DNA of 64,000 bases from AC-32 sp963717725 (GCA_963717725.1 CAVQWS010000010.1:186001-250000), one strand, 5' to 3'; counted from the stretch's first letter, positions 16,141 through 26,169 are shown. Notes: generated from the letters alone by a model not told the origin. Translations and numbers: made by a program.

Positions 16141-17435
16141 TGGCGACCACAGCGGAGTCCCAGGCGCTTGTCGCCGCGCCGCCGGTTCGCCGGAGCCTGA
16201 TCTGGTCGCTCGGGCTCGGCGCGTTCGGGCTTGCCTTCTCGGTCACGACCATCTCGGTCGCGCTGCCGCCGCTACTGCACACGTTCACGGACTCGGGCAC
16301 GCTGATCGGCGTCGCGATCGGCGCGGAGGGCCTGTTCGCGCTGACGCTCTCGCCGATTGTCGGGCCTTGGAGCGACTCGTTCCACACGCCGCTCGGCCGT
16401 CGGCGGCCTTTCATGCTCGTCGCGATCGGCCCGATGGCGTTCTGCCTGTTGCTGATCGGATTCATGCCGAACCTCTGGACGACGGTGCTGCTCGTGCTGG
16501 CGTTCTACTTCGCCTACTACCTGTACGAGCCGCCGTACCGCGGGCTCTACCCCGACGTGCTGCCGCCGACCGCGTACGGGCGCGCCCAGGGGATCCAGCA
16601 CGTGCTGCGCGGGATCGCGCTCGGAATCGCCCTCGTCGGCGGCAACTTCCTGCTCAAGGCGTGGCTGCCGGCCCCATTTCTGGTCGCGGCGTTCGTCACC
16701 TCGGCCGCGTGCGGCGCGACGATCCTGCTCGTGCGCGAGGACGGCGGCCACGGGCACGTCTTCGAGGGGTTCGGCGCCTACATCAAGCAGAGCTGGCACA
16801 TCTTCTGGGACGACGGCGACGTGCGACGCTTCCTGATCGCGAACTCCGCCTGGGAGGGGACGTTCGCCGCGGCCCGCAGCTTCGTGATCCTCTACGTGAT
16901 CGAGGGGTTGCACGAGTCGCAGACCGTCTCCGGCGAGATCCTGGCCGCGGTGGCCGGCGGCTACGTCGTGGCAGCGCTGTTCTCGGGGCGCCTGGGGGAC
17001 AGGTTCGGGCTCGCGCGGGTGATCTTCTTTGCGTCGTTCGTCTACGGGACGGGGTTCCTCGTCGGCGGGCTCGCGCAGGAGTGGCACAGCTGGTACCTCG
17101 GCCTGATCGGCGTGGTCGCGATCGCCGGCGGCACGGTGATGACCCTCGCGTGGGGGCTGCTCTACAAGATCGTGCCGGAGGAGCATCGCGGCGCCGCCTC
17201 GGGGCTCGCGACGACGACGAAGGGGATCGGCCTGCTCGTCGGCGCGCCACTCGCCGGGCTGGCGATCGACGTCGCCAAGCCGTACCTGGGCGCGACGAAC
17301 GGCTACCAGATCCTGTGGCCGGTCTGCGGCCTCGGGATCCTCGGCGCGATCCCGCTGCTGGTGCGGCTGATGGCGGTCGAAGACGAGCGCGCGCAGGCCC
17401 CGGTGCCGGCAACGCCGCCGCCGTCTGTGCCGTAG
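16140..17435 (+). CDS. MFS transporter (SLC45/sugar-cation symporter-like)
   Basis: 431 aa, about twelve transmembrane helices. The segment PIVGPWSDSFHTPLGRRRPFMLV near residues 75-95 carries the RRRPF motif of SLC45-type sucrose and related transporters. GTG at 16140 shares its G with the TetR stop codon (TAGTG), so it is co-translated with the regulator and probably controlled by it. The substrate may be a sugar or an amphipathic compound. Confidence 0.85.
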   Translation: MATTAESQALVAAPPVRRSLIWSLGLGAFGLAFSVTTISVALPPLLHTFTDSGTLIGVAIGAEGLFALTLSPIVGPWSDSFHTPLGRRRPFMLVAIGPMAFCLLLIGFMPNLWTTVLLVLAFYFAYYLYEPPYRGLYPDVLPPTAYGRAQGIQHVLRGIALGIALVGGNFLLKAWLPAPFLVAAFVTSAACGATILLVREDGGHGHVFEGFGAYIKQSWHIFWDDGDVRRFLIANSAWEGTFAAARSFVILYVIEGLHESQTVSGEILAAVAGGYVVAALFSGRLGDRFGLARVIFFASFVYGTGFLVGGLAQEWHSWYLGLIGVVAIAGGTVMTLAWGLLYKIVPEEHRGAASGLATTTKGIGLLVGAPLAGLAIDVAKPYLGATNGYQILWPVCGLGILGAIPLLVRLMAVEDERAQAPVPATPPPSVP

Positions 17436-17444
17436 CCGACCGCG

Positions 17445-18656
17445 CTAGCGAGACTGCGCCAACGCAGGCGCCCACGCGGCCATCGGCGAGACGTCGCCGT
17501 CGCCGTTCAGCCGCCGGTAGCCGAGCGCGTGCTCGGCCTGCATCAGCTTGTGGATCTGCGTCGTGCCCTCGTAGATGATCGGTGCCCGCGCGTTGCGGAA
17601 GTAGCGCTCGATCCCGTACTCCGCCGAGTACCCGTACGCGCCGTGCACCTGGATCGCCAGATGCGCCGCGCGGAACGCCGACTCGGTCGCGTGCCACTTC
17701 GCCAGCGAGGTCTCGCGCGTGTTCCGCACGCCCTGGTTCTTCAGCCACGCCGCCTGCATCACGAGCAGCTTCGACGTCTCGTAGCCGAGCACCATCTCCG
17801 CGATCATGTCCTGGACGAACTGGTACTTGCCGATCGGCTGCCCGAACGTCTCCCGCTCGCGCGCGTACTCGACCGACCGCTCCAGGCACGCGCGCACGAC
17901 GCCGCACGCGCCGGCCGCGACCGTGAACCGCCCCTGGTCGAGCCCGTACATCGCGATCTCGAAGCCCTGGCCCTCCTCGCCGACCAGGTTCTCGGCCGGC
18001 ACCTCGACGTTCTCGAAGAAGAGCTCGCCCGTCGAGCCCGCCCAGACGCCGAGCTTGTGCTCGGTCTCGCGCGTCGTGACGCCCGGCCACTCGCGCTCGA
18101 CGATGAACGCGGAGATGCCCTTGTGCTTCGCCTGCGGATCCGTCTTGGCGAAGACGAGCTGGTGGTCGGCGACGGTCGCGTACGAGATCCAGTTCTTCTG
18201 GCCGTTCAACACATACGAGTCGCCCTCGCGCCGCGCCGTCGTGAGCATCGCGGCCACGTCCGACCCCGCCGCCGGCTCGGTCAGGCCGAAGCAGGCGAGC
18301 TTCTCGCCCTTCGCCTGCGGCACGAGGTAGCGCTGCTTCTGCTCCTCCGAGCCGTAGCGCAGCAGCGAGAGCGAGTTCAGCCCCACGTGCACCGAGATCA
18401 GCGTCCGGAAAGCGGCCTCGCCGCGCTCGATCTCCTCGCACGCGAGCGCCTCGGCGACGAAGTCGAGCCCGGCCCCGCCGTACTCCTCCGGGATCACGAT
18501 CCCGAGCAGCCCCAGCTCGGCCATTCCAGCGATCACATCCAGGTCGAGGTGGTGGTTGATGTCGTTCTCGATCGCGTTCGGGAGCACGCGCTCGTCGACG
18601 AACGAACGCACCGTGTCCTGAATCAGCCGCTGTTCCGGAGTAAGGTCGAAGTCCAT
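17445..18656 (-). CDS. acyl-CoA dehydrogenase
   Basis: 403 aa. FAD-binding segments CFGLTEPAAGSDVAAM and NWISYATVAD, a flavin-contact region FGQPIGKYQFVQDMIAEM, and the catalytic base Glu in APIIYEGTTQIHKLMQ near residue 370. It catalyses alpha,beta-dehydrogenation of an acyl-CoA with electrons going to ETF; chain length unknown. The ATG at 18656 overlaps, on the opposite strand, the ATG of the next gene (CATG), and TAGACT lies 7 bases upstream on its own strand, inside the neighbour's coding sequence. Confidence 0.93.
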   Translation of the reverse strand: MDFDLTPEQRLIQDTVRSFVDERVLPNAIENDINHHLDLDVIAGMAELGLLGIVIPEEYGGAGLDFVAEALACEEIERGEAAFRTLISVHVGLNSLSLLRYGSEEQKQRYLVPQAKGEKLACFGLTEPAAGSDVAAMLTTARREGDSYVLNGQKNWISYATVADHQLVFAKTDPQAKHKGISAFIVEREWPGVTTRETEHKLGVWAGSTGELFFENVEVPAENLVGEEGQGFEIAMYGLDQGRFTVAAGACGVVRACLERSVEYARERETFGQPIGKYQFVQDMIAEMVLGYETSKLLVMQAAWLKNQGVRNTRETSLAKWHATESAFRAAHLAIQVHGAYGYSAEYGIERYFRNARAPIIYEGTTQIHKLMQAEHALGYRRLNGDGDVSPMAAWAPALAQSR

Positions 18657-18669
18657 GGCAGAGAGTCTA
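18641..18669. promoter_or_regulatory. crossed leaderless promoters with overlapping start codons
   Basis: Plus -10 TAAGGT (18641-18646) is 8 bases before ATG 18655. Minus -10 TAGACT (18669-18664) is 7 bases before ATG 18656. The start codons overlap in the palindrome CCATGG. Each -10 lies within the first codons of the opposite gene, so two polymerases could not occupy the site together. Confidence 0.6.
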
Positions 18670-19689
18670 TGGAAGCGCCTCGGCCCAGCCCCGCTCGAGG
18701 TCGAGGTCTACGAGCTCGAGCGGCTCGAGCAGCCGGTGACGCGAGGCTTCACCCGCGTGACCACCGTCGTGCACCTGCGCGGCGGCGGCCACGAGGGGCT
18801 GGGCGAGGACGTCACCTGGTACCCCGAGCACCATGACCGCGAGCAGCAGGCCGGAGCCGTCCTGCCGCTCGCCGGCAGCTGGACGCTGGAGTCGTTCTCC
18901 GACGCGCTCGACATGCCCGACCCGCATCGGCGCTGGGCGTACGAGAGCTCCGCGCTCGACCTCGCGCTGCGACAGGCCGGCACCACCCTCGCCGCCGCCG
19001 CCGGCCGCGAGTCGCGCCCGGTCACGTTCGTGGTCTCGCCGGGGCTCGGCAACCCGCCGACGAGCCGCGTTGTCCTGCGCTGGCTCGAGCTCGACGCGAA
19101 CCACCGCTTCAAGCTCGACCCGGCGACCGACTGGACCGACCAGCTGATCGAGGCGCTCGCCGACACGGGGGCGATCGTGACGGCCGACTACAAGGCCTAC
19201 TACCTCACCGAGAACGACCCGCCGCCGGACCCGGATCTCTACCGTCGCGTTGCCGAGGGCTTTCCCGAGGCCTACCTCGAGGACCCCGCCCTGAACGACG
19301 AGACTGAGGCTGTGCTCGCGCCGCACCGCGAACGCGTCACCTGGGACGCGCCGATCCACTCGGTCGCCGACGTCGAGGCGCTCGCCTGGCCGCCGCGCGT
19401 GCTCAACTCGAAGCCCTCGCGCTTCGGCCGCCTGCGCGAGGTGCTCGCCTTCTACGACCACTGCGCCGCGAACGGGATCTCTCTCTACGGGGGCGGCATG
19501 TTCGAGCTCGGCCCCGGCCGCGGGCAGATCCAGTACCTGGCCTCGCTGTTCCACCCGGACGGGCCGAACGACGTCGCGCCGCGCGCCTACAACGATCCCG
19601 AGCCGCGGCCCGGGTTGCCGCCGAGCCCGCTCCCCGCGGCCCCGGAAGACAGGGGCTTTCGTTGGCGCGAGCCCGGCGCTACTCTTTGA
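18655..19689 (+). CDS. enolase-superfamily protein (mandelate racemase/muconate lactonizing-like)
   Basis: 344 aa. The C-terminal barrel signature is recognisable: metal ligand candidates in YLEDPAL near residue 205 and WDAPIHS near 228, the lysine segment RVLNSKPSRFGRL near 250 and GGGMFELGPGRGQ near 285, as in o-succinylbenzoate synthase-like enzymes. The exact reaction cannot be told; racemase, epimerase or dehydratase are all possible. It is divergent from one acyl-CoA dehydrogenase and followed by another, suggesting a catabolic role on carboxylates. Leaderless start as described for the crossed promoters. Confidence 0.75.
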   Translation: MAESLWKRLGPAPLEVEVYELERLEQPVTRGFTRVTTVVHLRGGGHEGLGEDVTWYPEHHDREQQAGAVLPLAGSWTLESFSDALDMPDPHRRWAYESSALDLALRQAGTTLAAAAGRESRPVTFVVSPGLGNPPTSRVVLRWLELDANHRFKLDPATDWTDQLIEALADTGAIVTADYKAYYLTENDPPPDPDLYRRVAEGFPEAYLEDPALNDETEAVLAPHRERVTWDAPIHSVADVEALAWPPRVLNSKPSRFGRLREVLAFYDHCAANGISLYGGGMFELGPGRGQIQYLASLFHPDGPNDVAPRAYNDPEPRPGLPPSPLPAAPEDRGFRWREPGATL

Positions 19690-19706
19690 CTGACTAGTCA
19701 ATCAAA
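19685..19706. promoter_or_regulatory. 22-bp palindrome, candidate TetR-family operator
   Basis: Arms TTTGA-C and A-TCAAA flank the perfect core TGACTAGTCA; only one symmetric position mismatches. It covers the stop of the enolase-like gene and ends 8 bases before the ATG of the next acyl-CoA dehydrogenase, overlapping the region just upstream of its AAAGGG ribosome site. Sites of this form are typical of TetR-type repressors of fatty-acid genes. The binding protein is unknown. Confidence 0.55.
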
Positions 19707-19714
19707 GGGTAGAA

Positions 19715-20882
<1,168 letters not shown>

Positions 20883-20893
<11 letters not shown>

Positions 20894-21701
20894 AGTAGAT
20901 CTTTCCGGACGGGTCGCGCTCGTCACCGGGAGCTCGCGGGGTCTCGGGCGCGCGGACGCGCTCGCATTGGCGCGCGCCGGCGCCGACGTGGTGCTCGCGG
21001 ACATCCAGCTCGAGTCCGAGGCCGGCGCCGACGAGTACGGACCGCTTGCCCAGGCGGCGCGCGAGCAGGGCCTCGTGTACACCGAGCAGACCGCTCAGGA
21101 GATCCGCGGGCTCGGCCGTCGCGCACTGGCTGTGCTCTGCGACGTGACCGACCGCGCGCAGGTCGAGGCCGCGGCGAACGGCGAGCTCGGCCCGGCCGAC
21201 ATCCTCGTCGCCAACGCGGGCCTCTTCGACCACGTCGCCCGCCTGGAGGACCAGTCGCCCGAGCTCTGGGAGCGCGACCTGCAGGTCAACCTGACCGGCG
21301 TCTTCAACTGCGCCCAGGCCGTCTGGCCGGCGATGGTCGAGCGCGGCTGGGGCCGGATCGTGACCATGTCCTCGGTGGTCGGCGAGCTCGGCGGCTTCGG
21401 CCAGGCGAGCTACGCGGCGACGAAGGCCGGGGTGCTCGGCCTGACGAAGACGCTGGCGCTCGAAGGCGCCCGCGACGGCATCACGGCCAACGCGATCGTG
21501 GCCGGGATCATCGGCACCGAGGCTTTCGGCTTCGGCAACCCGGAGATGAACGAGCGCATGGTCAGGCGCACCGCCATGCGACGCCCCGGCACGCCGGAGG
21601 AGATCGCGAACGTGGTCGCCTTCCTCAGCTCGGACCTGGCCTCGTACGTCACCGGGGCGGCGATCCCGGTGACCGGCGGAATCGATCTCTTCACGTTCTG
21701 A
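20883..21701 (+). CDS. short-chain dehydrogenase/reductase (FabG-like)
   Basis: 272 aa. Cofactor motif VTGSSRGLGRADALALA near residue 15, NAG motif ILVANAGLFDH, catalytic Ser in VTMSSVVGELGG and YxxxK in SYAATKAGV. C-terminal YVTGAAIPVTGGIDLF is standard for the family. It may oxidise a hydroxyacyl or alcohol intermediate after the dehydrogenase with which it overlaps. GTG at 20883 is used; it lies inside the end of the upstream gene, so no separate promoter is expected. Confidence 0.9.
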
Positions 21702-21723
21702 ACTCGCCGCTACACTCCCTGTC

Positions 21724-23586
21724 TTGCGCGTCGAGGCTGGGACTGGGCCGGTCCGGGTCCGCAATCGACGTCGCAGCCGTTCCAGGGCGCTGCTCGCGCA
21801 GCGGCTGGGAGTGCTGGCGATCGTCTTGGCGGTCGGCGGCGCCGTGCTCGGATTCATCTTCGCCGGCTCGTCTGACCGGATCGCGGCAGGCGTCAAGATC
21901 GACGGCATCAACGTCGGCGGGCTGACCACCGGCGAGGCCCGCGCGAAGCTCGAGCGCCGCGCCAACGCCCTGGCGGAAGTGCCCGTGACGTTCACCGCCG
22001 GCGGGCATAAATGGGCGCTGAAGCCGGTCAGCCTCGGGGTCGAGGCCGACTGGGGCGCCGCCGTCAAGCTGGCGCTCGACCAAGGCGGCGGCGTCGGCCC
22101 GATTCGAGGCTTCCGGCGGATCGGTGTGCGCGTCTTCGGCGCCGACGTCTCGCCGCCGACGCGTGTGCTCGAGCGGGCGCTCGTCTTCGAGGTCGGCAGG
22201 ATGGCGAAGGCCGTCAACCGCCCGCACCGCGACGCGGGAATCGTCCTGCACGGCCTACAGCCCGTCGTCCTGGCCGCGCGCACCGGCGTGGCGCTCGACC
22301 GGGAGGCGGCCGGCAAGACGATCGTGCACTCGCTTGCGAGCTTCCAGCGCGGCCAGCGCGTCGCCCTGCCCGTACGGGTGGATCCGCCCACGGTGCGCGC
22401 CGCCGACCTGACGCCGGTCGCCACACAGGTGCGGACCGCGCTCGCCCGGCCCGTGCGCATGCAGCTCGGGGCCGCCTCGTGGTGGCTGCCGGCGCGGCAG
22501 CTCGCAGCGATCCTGCGGCTCCCGCGCGGCGGCACGAAGACGCTGGCGGTCGGCGGGCCTGGCGCGACCCGCTATTTCGCCAGGCTCGGCCGCGGGATCG
22601 ACAAGCCCGCGCGCGACGCCACCTTCAGCGTGCTCTCGTCCGGCCGCGTCGTCGTCGTGCCCGCGCGGCCCGGGCGGGTCGTCGCCGCCGGCCCGACCGG
22701 CCGCCACATCCTCGCCGCCGCGCTCGCGCCGCAGGCCCGCACGGCCCGCGTCGTCGTCACCTACCCCCAGCCACACCGCTCGACCGCGCAGGCGCAGGCG
22801 ATGGGGATCACGACGCGCGTCGGCCGCTACGAGACGATCTACGGCGGCGACCCGAACCGGATCCACAACGTCCAGCTCGTCGCGCACCTCGTGGACGGAA
22901 AGCTGATCGCGCCCGGCGCGACCTTCTCGTTCAACGAGGCCACCGGCGACCGCACCGCCGACAAGGGCTTCCGCGAGGCGCCCGTGATCATCAACGGCGA
23001 GCTGACGACCGGGCTCGGCGGCGGCGTCTGCCAGGTCTCGACGACGGTCTTCAACGCCGCCTACGAGGCCGGCCTGAAGATCACGGAGCGGACGAACCAC
23101 GCGCTCTACATCAGCCACTACCCGCAGGGCCGCGACGCGACGGTCAACTACCCGGACGTCGACCTGAAGTTCGTCAACGACACCGCGCACTGGCTGCTGC
23201 TGCGCACCTACGTCGGCTCGTACTCGCTCGACGTCGAGCTCTACGGCGCGCCCCTGAACCGGCGCGTCGAGAGCGAGACCCAGCCGCTTGTCACGACCGG
23301 TCACGCGCCGCTCGAGAAAGTGTCGGATCCGGCGCTCTTCGTGGGTCAGACCTCCGTCGAGGAGAGCGGCACGGCCCCGCAGTCGACGAGCGTCGAGCGC
23401 AAGGTCTACAACGCCGGCGGTGCGCTGCTCTACGACAACACGTGGTACTCGTCGTACCGCGGCGAGCCGCGCATCGTCCACGTCGGGACGAGGCCGAGGC
23501 CGGAGCAGCCGCCGAAGAAGAAGAAGGGCCCGAGCGGGCCGAGCGGCCCGACCGGCCCGACTGGCGTCAGCTCTCCGCAGCGCTGA
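21724..23586 (+). CDS. VanW-family cell-wall protein with repeat domains and collagen-like tail
   Basis: 620 aa. An N-terminal basic stretch and one transmembrane helix (VLAIVLAVGGAVLGFIFAG) anchor it, followed by a putative peptidoglycan-binding region (residues ~60-350) and a VanW domain with TFSFNEATGDRT, INGELTTGLGGGVCQVSTT and NYPDVDLKFVND. The last residues are KKKKG then GPSGPSGPTGPTG, a short collagen-like tail. The function of VanW is unsettled; envelope location is clear. TTG at 21724 is 7 bases after TACACT (21711-21716), a leaderless start. Confidence 0.85.
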   Translation: MRVEAGTGPVRVRNRRRSRSRALLAQRLGVLAIVLAVGGAVLGFIFAGSSDRIAAGVKIDGINVGGLTTGEARAKLERRANALAEVPVTFTAGGHKWALKPVSLGVEADWGAAVKLALDQGGGVGPIRGFRRIGVRVFGADVSPPTRVLERALVFEVGRMAKAVNRPHRDAGIVLHGLQPVVLAARTGVALDREAAGKTIVHSLASFQRGQRVALPVRVDPPTVRAADLTPVATQVRTALARPVRMQLGAASWWLPARQLAAILRLPRGGTKTLAVGGPGATRYFARLGRGIDKPARDATFSVLSSGRVVVVPARPGRVVAAGPTGRHILAAALAPQARTARVVVTYPQPHRSTAQAQAMGITTRVGRYETIYGGDPNRIHNVQLVAHLVDGKLIAPGATFSFNEATGDRTADKGFREAPVIINGELTTGLGGGVCQVSTTVFNAAYEAGLKITERTNHALYISHYPQGRDATVNYPDVDLKFVNDTAHWLLLRTYVGSYSLDVELYGAPLNRRVESETQPLVTTGHAPLEKVSDPALFVGQTSVEESGTAPQSTSVERKVYNAGGALLYDNTWYSSYRGEPRIVHVGTRPRPEQPPKKKKGPSGPSGPTGPTGVSSPQR

Positions 23587-23974
23587 TCTCGTCGGCGAGC
23601 CAGCCCGGCACGCGCGTCGGCCGGTGTGTGGTCGCATCGACGCAGGCGTGGCGCGTCCAGCCGTCCGCGATCTTCTCGCCTTCACGCTCGACCGAATAGT
23701 CGAAGCGGAAGCGTGCGCCGCGCAGCTCGCCGCAGCGGGCGCGGATCATGAGCCGGTCGTCGAAGCGCGCGGGGGCGAGATAGCGGACGTCGGCCTCGAT
23801 CGTCAGCGCCTCGATCCCCTCCGCCCGCAGGCCCGGGTAGCCGCCGCGGAAGCGCGCCAGATAGTCGATGCGGGCGACCTCGAACCAGACGAGGTAGACG
23901 GCGTTGTGCGCGATCCCCTGCGCGTCGGTCTCGGCGAAGCGCACCCGCACGTCGGTCTCGAAGTGGAAGTCCAC
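23567..23974 (-). CDS. acyl-CoA thioesterase, 4HBT hotdog family
   Basis: 135 aa. VRVRFAETDAQGIAHNAVYLVWFEVARIDYLAR contains the 4HBT active-site Asp and the hot-dog helix; YLAPARFDDRLMIRARCGEL follows. It hydrolyses an acyl-CoA thioester, substrate unknown. GTG at 23974 (VDFHFETDV) fits the family length. A longer frame upstream is antisense to the sirtuin gene. GAGACT lies 8 bases upstream on its strand, abutting the -10 of the divergent sirtuin gene. Tails overlap the VanW gene by 20 bases. Confidence 0.85.
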   Translation of the reverse strand: MDFHFETDVRVRFAETDAQGIAHNAVYLVWFEVARIDYLARFRGGYPGLRAEGIEALTIEADVRYLAPARFDDRLMIRARCGELRGARFRFDYSVEREGEKIADGWTRHACVDATTHRPTRVPGWLADEISAAES

Positions 23975-23982
23975 GGCCGCGG

Positions 23983-23994
23983 AGTCTCTACGAT
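23983..23994. promoter_or_regulatory. abutting back-to-back -10 elements
   Basis: Minus GAGACT (23988-23983), 8 bases before GTG 23974, directly abuts plus TACGAT (23989-23994), 8 bases before GTG 24003. It is the weaker relative of the shared -10 sites at 13193 and 29565. Confidence 0.45.
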
Positions 23995-24002
23995 CGCGAG
24001 CC

Positions 24003-24764
24003 GTGGAGCTTGCCGAGTTGATTCGCGCGCGGCAGCCCTGCGTCGTGCTGACCGGGGCCGGTGTGAGCACCGAGAGCGGGATCCCGGACTTCCGTTCGCC
24101 GACCGGGCTCTGGGCGCGGTTCGACCCGCTCGAGTACGGCTCGATCGAGGCGTTTCGGGCCGACCCCCGCAAGGTCTGGAGCTTCTACAAGCCGCGCGTG
24201 GCGATGCTGACCGAGGCCGAGCCGAACGCGGCGCACCTCGCGCTCGCCGAGCTCGAGCGGCTCGGCTTCGTCGAGGCGGTGGTCACCCAGAACATCGACC
24301 TGCTGCACGAGCGGGCCGGCAGCCGCGAGGTGGTCGAGGTGCACGGCTCGATCCGCAGCGCCACCTGCCCGGGCTGCGGGAAGCGCGAGCCGCTCGAGCG
24401 CGTGCTCGAGCTGCTGGCCGAGGCCGACGCGCCCCTCTGCCCGGCGTGCGGTGAGATCCTCAAGCCCGACGTCGTCTTCTTCGGCGAGCTGCTCCCGGCC
24501 GCGGCGATCGAGCGCGCCTCGCAGCTCGCGCGCGCGGCGGCGCTGCTGCTCGTCGTCGGCTCGGCGCTCGAGGTCTACCCGGTGGCCGGCCTGCCGCAGG
24601 AGACGCTCGCCGCGGGCGGGCAGCTCGCGATCGTGAACAGGAGCCCGACGCCGTACGACGCGCGGGCGGCGTTGAAGATCGACGGCAGCGCCGGCGAGGT
24701 GCTCGGCCGGGCAGCCGAGACGTTACGCGGAGAGCAGCCGCAGCAGCCGCAGCACGCTTCGTGA
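24003..24764 (+). CDS. Sir2-family NAD-dependent protein deacylase
   Basis: 253 aa. GAGVSTESGIPDFRSPTGLW near residue 18 binds NAD, TQNIDLLHERAG near 98, catalytic His in VEVHGSIRS near 115, and zinc ligands CPGC and CPAC. It removes acyl groups from lysines using NAD; protein targets unknown. GTG at 24003, TACGAT 8 bases upstream, leaderless type. The short sequence fits bacterial class III/U sirtuins. It converges on a small SCP2-like gene (42-base overlap). Confidence 0.93.
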   Translation: MELAELIRARQPCVVLTGAGVSTESGIPDFRSPTGLWARFDPLEYGSIEAFRADPRKVWSFYKPRVAMLTEAEPNAAHLALAELERLGFVEAVVTQNIDLLHERAGSREVVEVHGSIRSATCPGCGKREPLERVLELLAEADAPLCPACGEILKPDVVFFGELLPAAAIERASQLARAAALLLVVGSALEVYPVAGLPQETLAAGGQLAIVNRSPTPYDARAALKIDGSAGEVLGRAAETLRGEQPQQPQHAS

Positions 24765-25121
24765 GCGGAGCACGAGCCCGCGGATCGTCAGCTCGCCGCC
24801 GAGCTGCCGCTTGAGCACCTGGCGGCCGGCCGGCGACCACACCGCAGGCAGCCGCTCGCAGGGCATCCGCGTCAGCGCCAGGATCGCGTCCTCGTCGCCG
24901 AGGATCCGGATGCTCGGGCTCTCGGGCTCGCCCTCCGAGACCCGCACGCGGCCCCCGGCGAAGTCGAGCGTCACCGCGCTGTCGGTGTCCTCGGCCCGCA
25001 CGAGCACGCGGCCCTCGAGCTTGCCGAGCTGCGCGGCGTTGCGCATGAGCGCTTCGTACAGGGCGAGTGCGAGCGGGGAGGACGTTCCCTCGGCGAGCTC
25101 GACTGGGGAATGCGGCGGCAC
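24723..25121 (-). CDS. possible SCP2-like sterol/lipid-binding domain protein
   Basis: 132 aa. The stretch GRVLVRAEDTDSAVTLDFAGGRVRVSEG, then IRILGDEDAILALTRM and a C-terminal LKRQLGGELTIRGLVL, follows the SCP2 fold pattern, a hydrophobic ligand-binding sandwich. GTG start at 25121 with CACAAT six bases upstream. The assignment rests on pattern only. The gene overlaps the sirtuin 3' end in the convergent sense. Confidence 0.55.
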   Translation of the reverse strand: MPPHSPVELAEGTSSPLALALYEALMRNAAQLGKLEGRVLVRAEDTDSAVTLDFAGGRVRVSEGEPESPSIRILGDEDAILALTRMPCERLPAVWSPAGRQVLKRQLGGELTIRGLVLRSRSVLRLLRLLSA

Positions 25122-25154
25122 GGGGCCATTGTGGCCCGGCGCGACCGGGGAGTG

Positions 25155-25346
25155 CTAGGCCGCGGCGCGCTTCAGCGGGCGCTCGTCGAGCACGCGCCTG
25201 CATTCCGAGCAGACCGTGCGCTCGACTTCGTACGGGATTCCGAGCCGCTGGAGCAGCACGTAGGACCGGACGCCCGAGTGCCGGTGAAGCCTCTTGCGAT
25301 GTATGGACAGCTGACCCATGTCCTTGTCGAACCGTAGCGTTGCCAT
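25155..25346 (-). CDS. small CxxC protein, unknown function
   Basis: 63 aa, basic, with RTVCSECRRVLDERPLKRAAA at the C-terminus. The CxxC could be half of a zinc site. A second in-frame ATG at 25319 follows AAGGAC and is possible. The gene lies 33 bases upstream of the SCP2-like gene on the same strand and is divergent from the L,D-transpeptidase. No function known to me. Confidence 0.6.
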   Translation of the reverse strand: MATLRFDKDMGQLSIHRKRLHRHSGVRSYVLLQRLGIPYEVERTVCSECRRVLDERPLKRAAA

Positions 25347-25422
25347 CGGAACCTACGACGCCCAAACGGGTGATGAAGTTGTGACGTTTCGGAAACCGCG
25401 TCCGGCGGCTAGGCTCGTAGCC

Positions 25423-26169
25423 GTGAGACGAGCGCTGTTCTTGGCTCCGCTCCTGCTCGTACTGGCCGGTTGCGGCGCGACGGCCCACGTGGCCTCGAGC
25501 ACGCGCCCGCCGAGCGACGCTCCGAGCTGTGGTGCAGGCCTCGTGCGGGCGGGTAGCGCCAACGTGGCGGTCGCGGCGGTCGTGCGCTCGCGCGCGAATG
25601 CCTACCGGCAGCCGGGCAGGAAGCCCTTTGCCCGCTTCGGGCGGCTGAACGTGAACCGCTTCCCGACCTTCTTCCGCGTGCTGGGCACGGTGCGCGCCCC
25701 CGACTGCGCGCCGCGCTGGTTCCGCGTCCAGCTGCCGATCAAGCCGAACGGCGTCACCGGCTACGTCCGGGCGAAGGCAGTCGAGACCGGCCCGGTTCGC
25801 TCCCGCGTGGTCGTCGACCTCTCCTCGAAGCGGCTGACGCTCTTCCGCAGCGGCCGACGTGTCTTCTCGACGACGGTCGCGGTCGGCTCGCGTGCGACGC
25901 CGACGCCGACCGGCCGCTACTACGTCAACCAGCGCCTGATCCCGCAGGATCCGCACGGCCCCTTCGGCCCGGCGGCGATCGGCATCTCGGCCTACTCGAC
26001 GGTGCTCACGGGCTGGACGCAGGGCGGGCCGATCGCGATCCATGGAACGAACGAGCCCTGGTCGATTGGGCATGCGGTCTCGAACGGCTGCATCCGCGTC
26101 CGCAACCCGGTGCTGCGGCGCCTGTACGAGGTCACGCCTGCTGGGACGCCTGTCGTGATCCGCCGGTGA
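25423..26169 (+). CDS. lipoprotein L,D-transpeptidase (YkuD domain)
   Basis: 248 aa. A signal sequence ends in a lipobox (LVLAGC near residue 20), an SH3-like middle part follows, and the YkuD catalytic motif HGTNEPWSIGHAVSNGCIRV (His and Cys) is near residues 205-225. It forms 3-3 crosslinks in peptidoglycan or anchors proteins on the outer face of the membrane. GTG at 25423 is 7 bases after TAGGCT (25410-25415), so leaderless. An in-frame upstream start lacks signal-peptide logic. GTGA overlap with the next gene. Confidence 0.92.
   Translation: MRRALFLAPLLLVLAGCGATAHVASSTRPPSDAPSCGAGLVRAGSANVAVAAVVRSRANAYRQPGRKPFARFGRLNVNRFPTFFRVLGTVRAPDCAPRWFRVQLPIKPNGVTGYVRAKAVETGPVRSRVVVDLSSKRLTLFRSGRRVFSTTVAVGSRATPTPTGRYYVNQRLIPQDPHGPFGPAAIGISAYSTVLTGWTQGGPIAIHGTNEPWSIGHAVSNGCIRVRNPVLRRLYEVTPAGTPVVIRR

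Noticed and set aside
23519..23586. GPSGPSGPTGPTG as evidence of a true collagen-like structural protein
   Set aside because: Only about four triplets; too few to form a stable triple helix, so it is noted as a tail only.
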